Of a stretch of 6,862 nt of DNA, positions 5,399-6,862 are shown piece by piece (the stretch's first letter is position 1; the number at the start of each line of letters is the position of its first letter). The notes under the pieces were generated by a model that was not told where the DNA came from, searched no databases, and saw only the letters and a list, made by a program, of their open reading frames with translations. The DNA comes from Holosporales bacterium (lineage in GTDB: Bacteria; Pseudomonadota; Alphaproteobacteria; BNTO01), in assembly GCA_031257945.1 (NCBI GenBank), contig JAIRNU010000105.1, forward strand, positions 1-6,862, written 5' to 3'. Made by a program: the position numbers and the translations under genes.

Positions 5399-6292
5399 AT
5401 GCAAAGCTTAATTAAATGTACAGTACTTATCCCTATTATTTTTTGTTTTACCAGCTGTTCACATATAAACAAAAATCAGGAAATTATTACGACAACGAAT
5501 ACTTCGAGCCCCCGAATGCCGCCTAAACAATCACGCACTCCAAACGTAGAGGACGAGGCCGCCGAGGATGACGAAACAGAAGCACCAGAGGATGCGCAAG
5601 ACGAAGACATTTCCGAAGATCTAGACAACGAGCTCGACCAATTTATGGGGCAAGAAATAGATTTTTCGAAGAGCGATCCTATGGAAAAAATAAATCGGGT
5701 TCTTTACGGTATCCATCGAGGAGTTGATTTAATGTTCATCCGCCCTGTCGCACTAACATACAGTAAGGTATTACCCAAACCAGTGCAAAGCGCAGTTGCT
5801 AATTTTGTAACGAATTTGACGGCTCCTCTTCGTTTTTTATGCTGGTTATTACAGGGGAAAATCGAGGAGGCCGGGAAAACTTCCGGTAAATTCGTTATCA
5901 ATACATTTTTGGGCCTAGGCGGAATCTTTAACGTTTCGGCCAAACTTGGATTGCATGAGAACCACACTGGATTTGCTGAAACTTTCAAAAAATGGGGGGT
6001 GTCCCACGGACCGTATGTAGTCGTGCCTGGCATTGGGCCTGGTACTATGCGAACGGCCATCGGCATGCTCTTCGATAGCTTCGTTGACCCTGTTTTCTTA
6101 CTAACTCTTAACAGGAGTTTGCCGTATAATGATAATCGCCGGTTAATGTGGTACGACACCGGGGCGCAAGTAACCGGGCTCCTAATTTCTCGTGCGCAAC
6201 TTGACCCTTTATATGACGATATTGAAAAGAACTCTGTTAATAAGTACACCAAACTCCGGAATATGGTGCTACAGCAGCCTATCAACAAGTAG
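5399..6292 (+). CDS. mlaA: MlaA/VacJ-family outer-membrane lipoprotein (phospholipid asymmetry)
   Basis: MlaA sits in the outer membrane, removes phospholipids from its outer leaflet and passes them to periplasmic MlaC for return to the inner-membrane MlaFEDB complex. The 297-residue product starts at ATG 5399, giving a lipoprotein signal peptide with lipobox FTSC and the lipidated Cys at 20. The frame is open 66 codons further upstream, but that part is not protein-like and contains the promoter. A Ser/Thr/Pro and then strongly acidic linker (about 31-86) precedes the MlaA domain (about 92-272). Conserved blocks are DPMEKINR, RPVALTYSKVLPKPVQ, NLTAPLR, LLQGK, GKFVINTFLGLGGIFN, AKLGL, GFAETFKKWGVSHGPYVVVPGIGPGTMR and FVDP. 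The only ribosome-binding-like sequence, AAGGTG at 5381-5386, is rather far (12 nt) from the ATG. No other mla gene is in the window; MlaA is often encoded apart from the mlaFEDCB cluster. Confidence 0.95.
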   Translation: MQSLIKCTVLIPIIFCFTSCSHINKNQEIITTTNTSSPRMPPKQSRTPNVEDEAAEDDETEAPEDAQDEDISEDLDNELDQFMGQEIDFSKSDPMEKINRVLYGIHRGVDLMFIRPVALTYSKVLPKPVQSAVANFVTNLTAPLRFLCWLLQGKIEEAGKTSGKFVINTFLGLGGIFNVSAKLGLHENHTGFAETFKKWGVSHGPYVVVPGIGPGTMRTAIGMLFDSFVDPVFLLTLNRSLPYNDNRRLMWYDTGAQVTGLLISRAQLDPLYDDIEKNSVNKYTKLRNMVLQQPINK

Positions 6293-6357
6293 ATGGTCGA
6301 ATATCCCCCTACATCGTCTCTGAGGGAGTGGTGTGTAAGCAGTCCAAAATGTGCGAT

Positions 6358-6406
6358 CCTCAGCACCCTACACATCCCGCTATCCCTTGGAATGCGCGGT
6401 ATTCAG
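6358..6406 (-). repeat. 49-bp hairpin repeat, copy 2
   Basis: The reverse complement matches 2728-2776 at 47 of 49. On the minus strand both substitutions fall in the 8-bp stem and turn A-U into G-U and C-G into U-G, so the RNA hairpin would persist on that strand but be weakened on the other. It lies 65 bp downstream of the mlaA stop. Its CCTCAGCACCC end faces mlaA; no matching right end is visible in the rest of the window. Confidence 0.8.
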
Positions 6407-6409
6407 CGG

Positions 6410-6726
6410 TTGAGACAAGCGCTTGAAACAAGCATGTGGGAATCTTGCATCTAGTGGGAAGCGCCCGCCCCCCACCCTTCTATGTTGCTATGGTTTAGCG
6501 GGGAGCGATGGTGTTGCCTCCAGCGTTTCTGGGGTTTTGACGATGGTAGTGGCGTATCCACCAAGATTCCTGAAGACTTTGAGTGGGGCTGCGGTGTCCA
6601 TTCTGGATTTCTGGGGAGACTGAGCTGGCGGGGCCTGTATCACCTGGTTCCCTTGGGGTTTCAAGTATTTGCAAAGTATTTACGAAATATTAACCTTTTT
6701 GTGATATCCTTTAAATGGGGAGCCAT
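6410..6726. other. GC-rich intergenic stretch without a recognised gene
   Basis: From about 6440 to 6660 the sequence is distinctly richer in G and C than the AT-rich spacers elsewhere. All three minus-strand frames are open together over roughly 6498-6640, and a 66-codon plus-strand frame (6423-6623) is open too. None has a ribosome-binding site or recognisable motif, so I call no gene. From 6661 the sequence turns AT-rich and carries AAGTATTT twice (6663-6670 and 6674-6681). Confidence 0.4.
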
Positions 6727-6746
6727 CCCTAGCCCCCACCCACCCC
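6727..6746 (-). other. G-quadruplex motif
   Basis: The minus strand has four G-runs of 4, 3, 5 and 3 (6746-6743, 6741-6739, 6737-6733, 6729-6727), separated by loops of T, T and CTA. Loops this short are the most stable class of quadruplex. It lies 34 bp past the stop codon of the transposase fragment, in the 3' untranslated part of that gene, possibly near the IS end. Confidence 0.6.
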
Positions 6747-6780
6747 TACACTTGACCCGTTTCCCCTCCCCCGCAAAAAA

Positions 6781-6862
6781 CTACGCGAGGAACTCTTTGT
6801 ATTCCATAAGTACCTCCAGTTTCATCCACCCTGTCCACAGCACTTTCACACCAGGAGGCCCA
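6781..6862 (-). CDS. C-terminal end of a transposase, probably IS4/Tn5-like (partial)
   Basis: The minus strand enters from the window edge in a frame reading GPPGVKVLWTGWMKLEVLMEY, then KEFLA and TAG (6783-6781). The pattern PPxVKVLWxGWxxL near the C-terminus is typical of IS4-family (Tn5-like) DDE transposases, where this helical segment closes the protein. Only 26 residues are visible, so family assignment rests on this one motif. The catalytic domain would lie beyond the window. A second open minus-strand frame over the same bases gives no recognisable motif. Confidence 0.5.
   Translation of the reverse strand, partial: GPPGVKVLWTGWMKLEVLMEYKEFLA

Noticed and set aside
5704..6375. 223-codon minus-strand frame opposite mlaA
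   Set aside because: Shadow of the conserved MlaA domain on the plus strand.

Overview
The window looks like a piece of a Gram-negative, alphaproteobacterial-type genome, possibly from a host-associated or intracellular lineage. The lineage is inference. Direct support is an outer-membrane lipoprotein of the MlaA family, a canonical RNase PH, AT-rich spacers with decaying genes, and several mobile-element remnants of the IS110 and probably IS4/Tn5 types. No taxonomic marker settles the lineage.

Layout, left to right. (1) 16-2379, minus: a 787-residue exported metallophosphoesterase of 5'-nucleotidase/UshA-like type. It has a long Ala/Asp/Gly/Pro-rich C-terminal region with near-identical tandem repeats (DNA 185-460) and ends in a transmembrane anchor. 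(2) 2454-2776: a 323-bp unit bounded by 19-bp imperfect terminal inverted repeats, holding an IS110 transposase fragment on the plus strand. (3) 2777-2962: the rph leader, with a small palindrome and a perfect 14-bp tandem duplication. (4) 2963-3688, plus: rph, RNase PH. (5) 3693-3726: a stem-loop between converging genes. (6) 3742-4098, minus: a small, probably exported protein of unknown function with a promoter-like site upstream. (7) 4436-4663, minus: a broken coiled-coil gene in which two opposite frameshifts compensate. (8) 4737-4904, minus: a short open frame carrying an inverted copy of a 44-bp segment from the IS110 unit. (9) 5399-6292, plus: mlaA, with a lipobox and a good sigma70-type promoter that fixes its start. 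(10) 6358-6406: an inverted copy (47/49) of the 49-bp hairpin repeat that ends the 323-bp unit. (11) 6440-6660: a GC-rich stretch without a recognisable gene. (12) 6727-6746: a strong G-quadruplex motif on the minus strand. (13) 6781-6862, minus: the C-terminal end of a transposase cut by the window edge.

The three well-supported genes do not form an operon or pathway. They act in periplasmic or surface phosphate-ester hydrolysis, RNA 3'-end processing, and outer-membrane lipid asymmetry. What ties the window together is the repeats: the 49-bp hairpin repeat brackets rph to mlaA in inverted orientation, and the 44-bp repeat links the IS110 unit to the spacer upstream of mlaA. I see no convincing new multi-gene system. 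The best leads are the repeat-tailed, membrane-anchored phosphoesterase and the hairpin repeat family.
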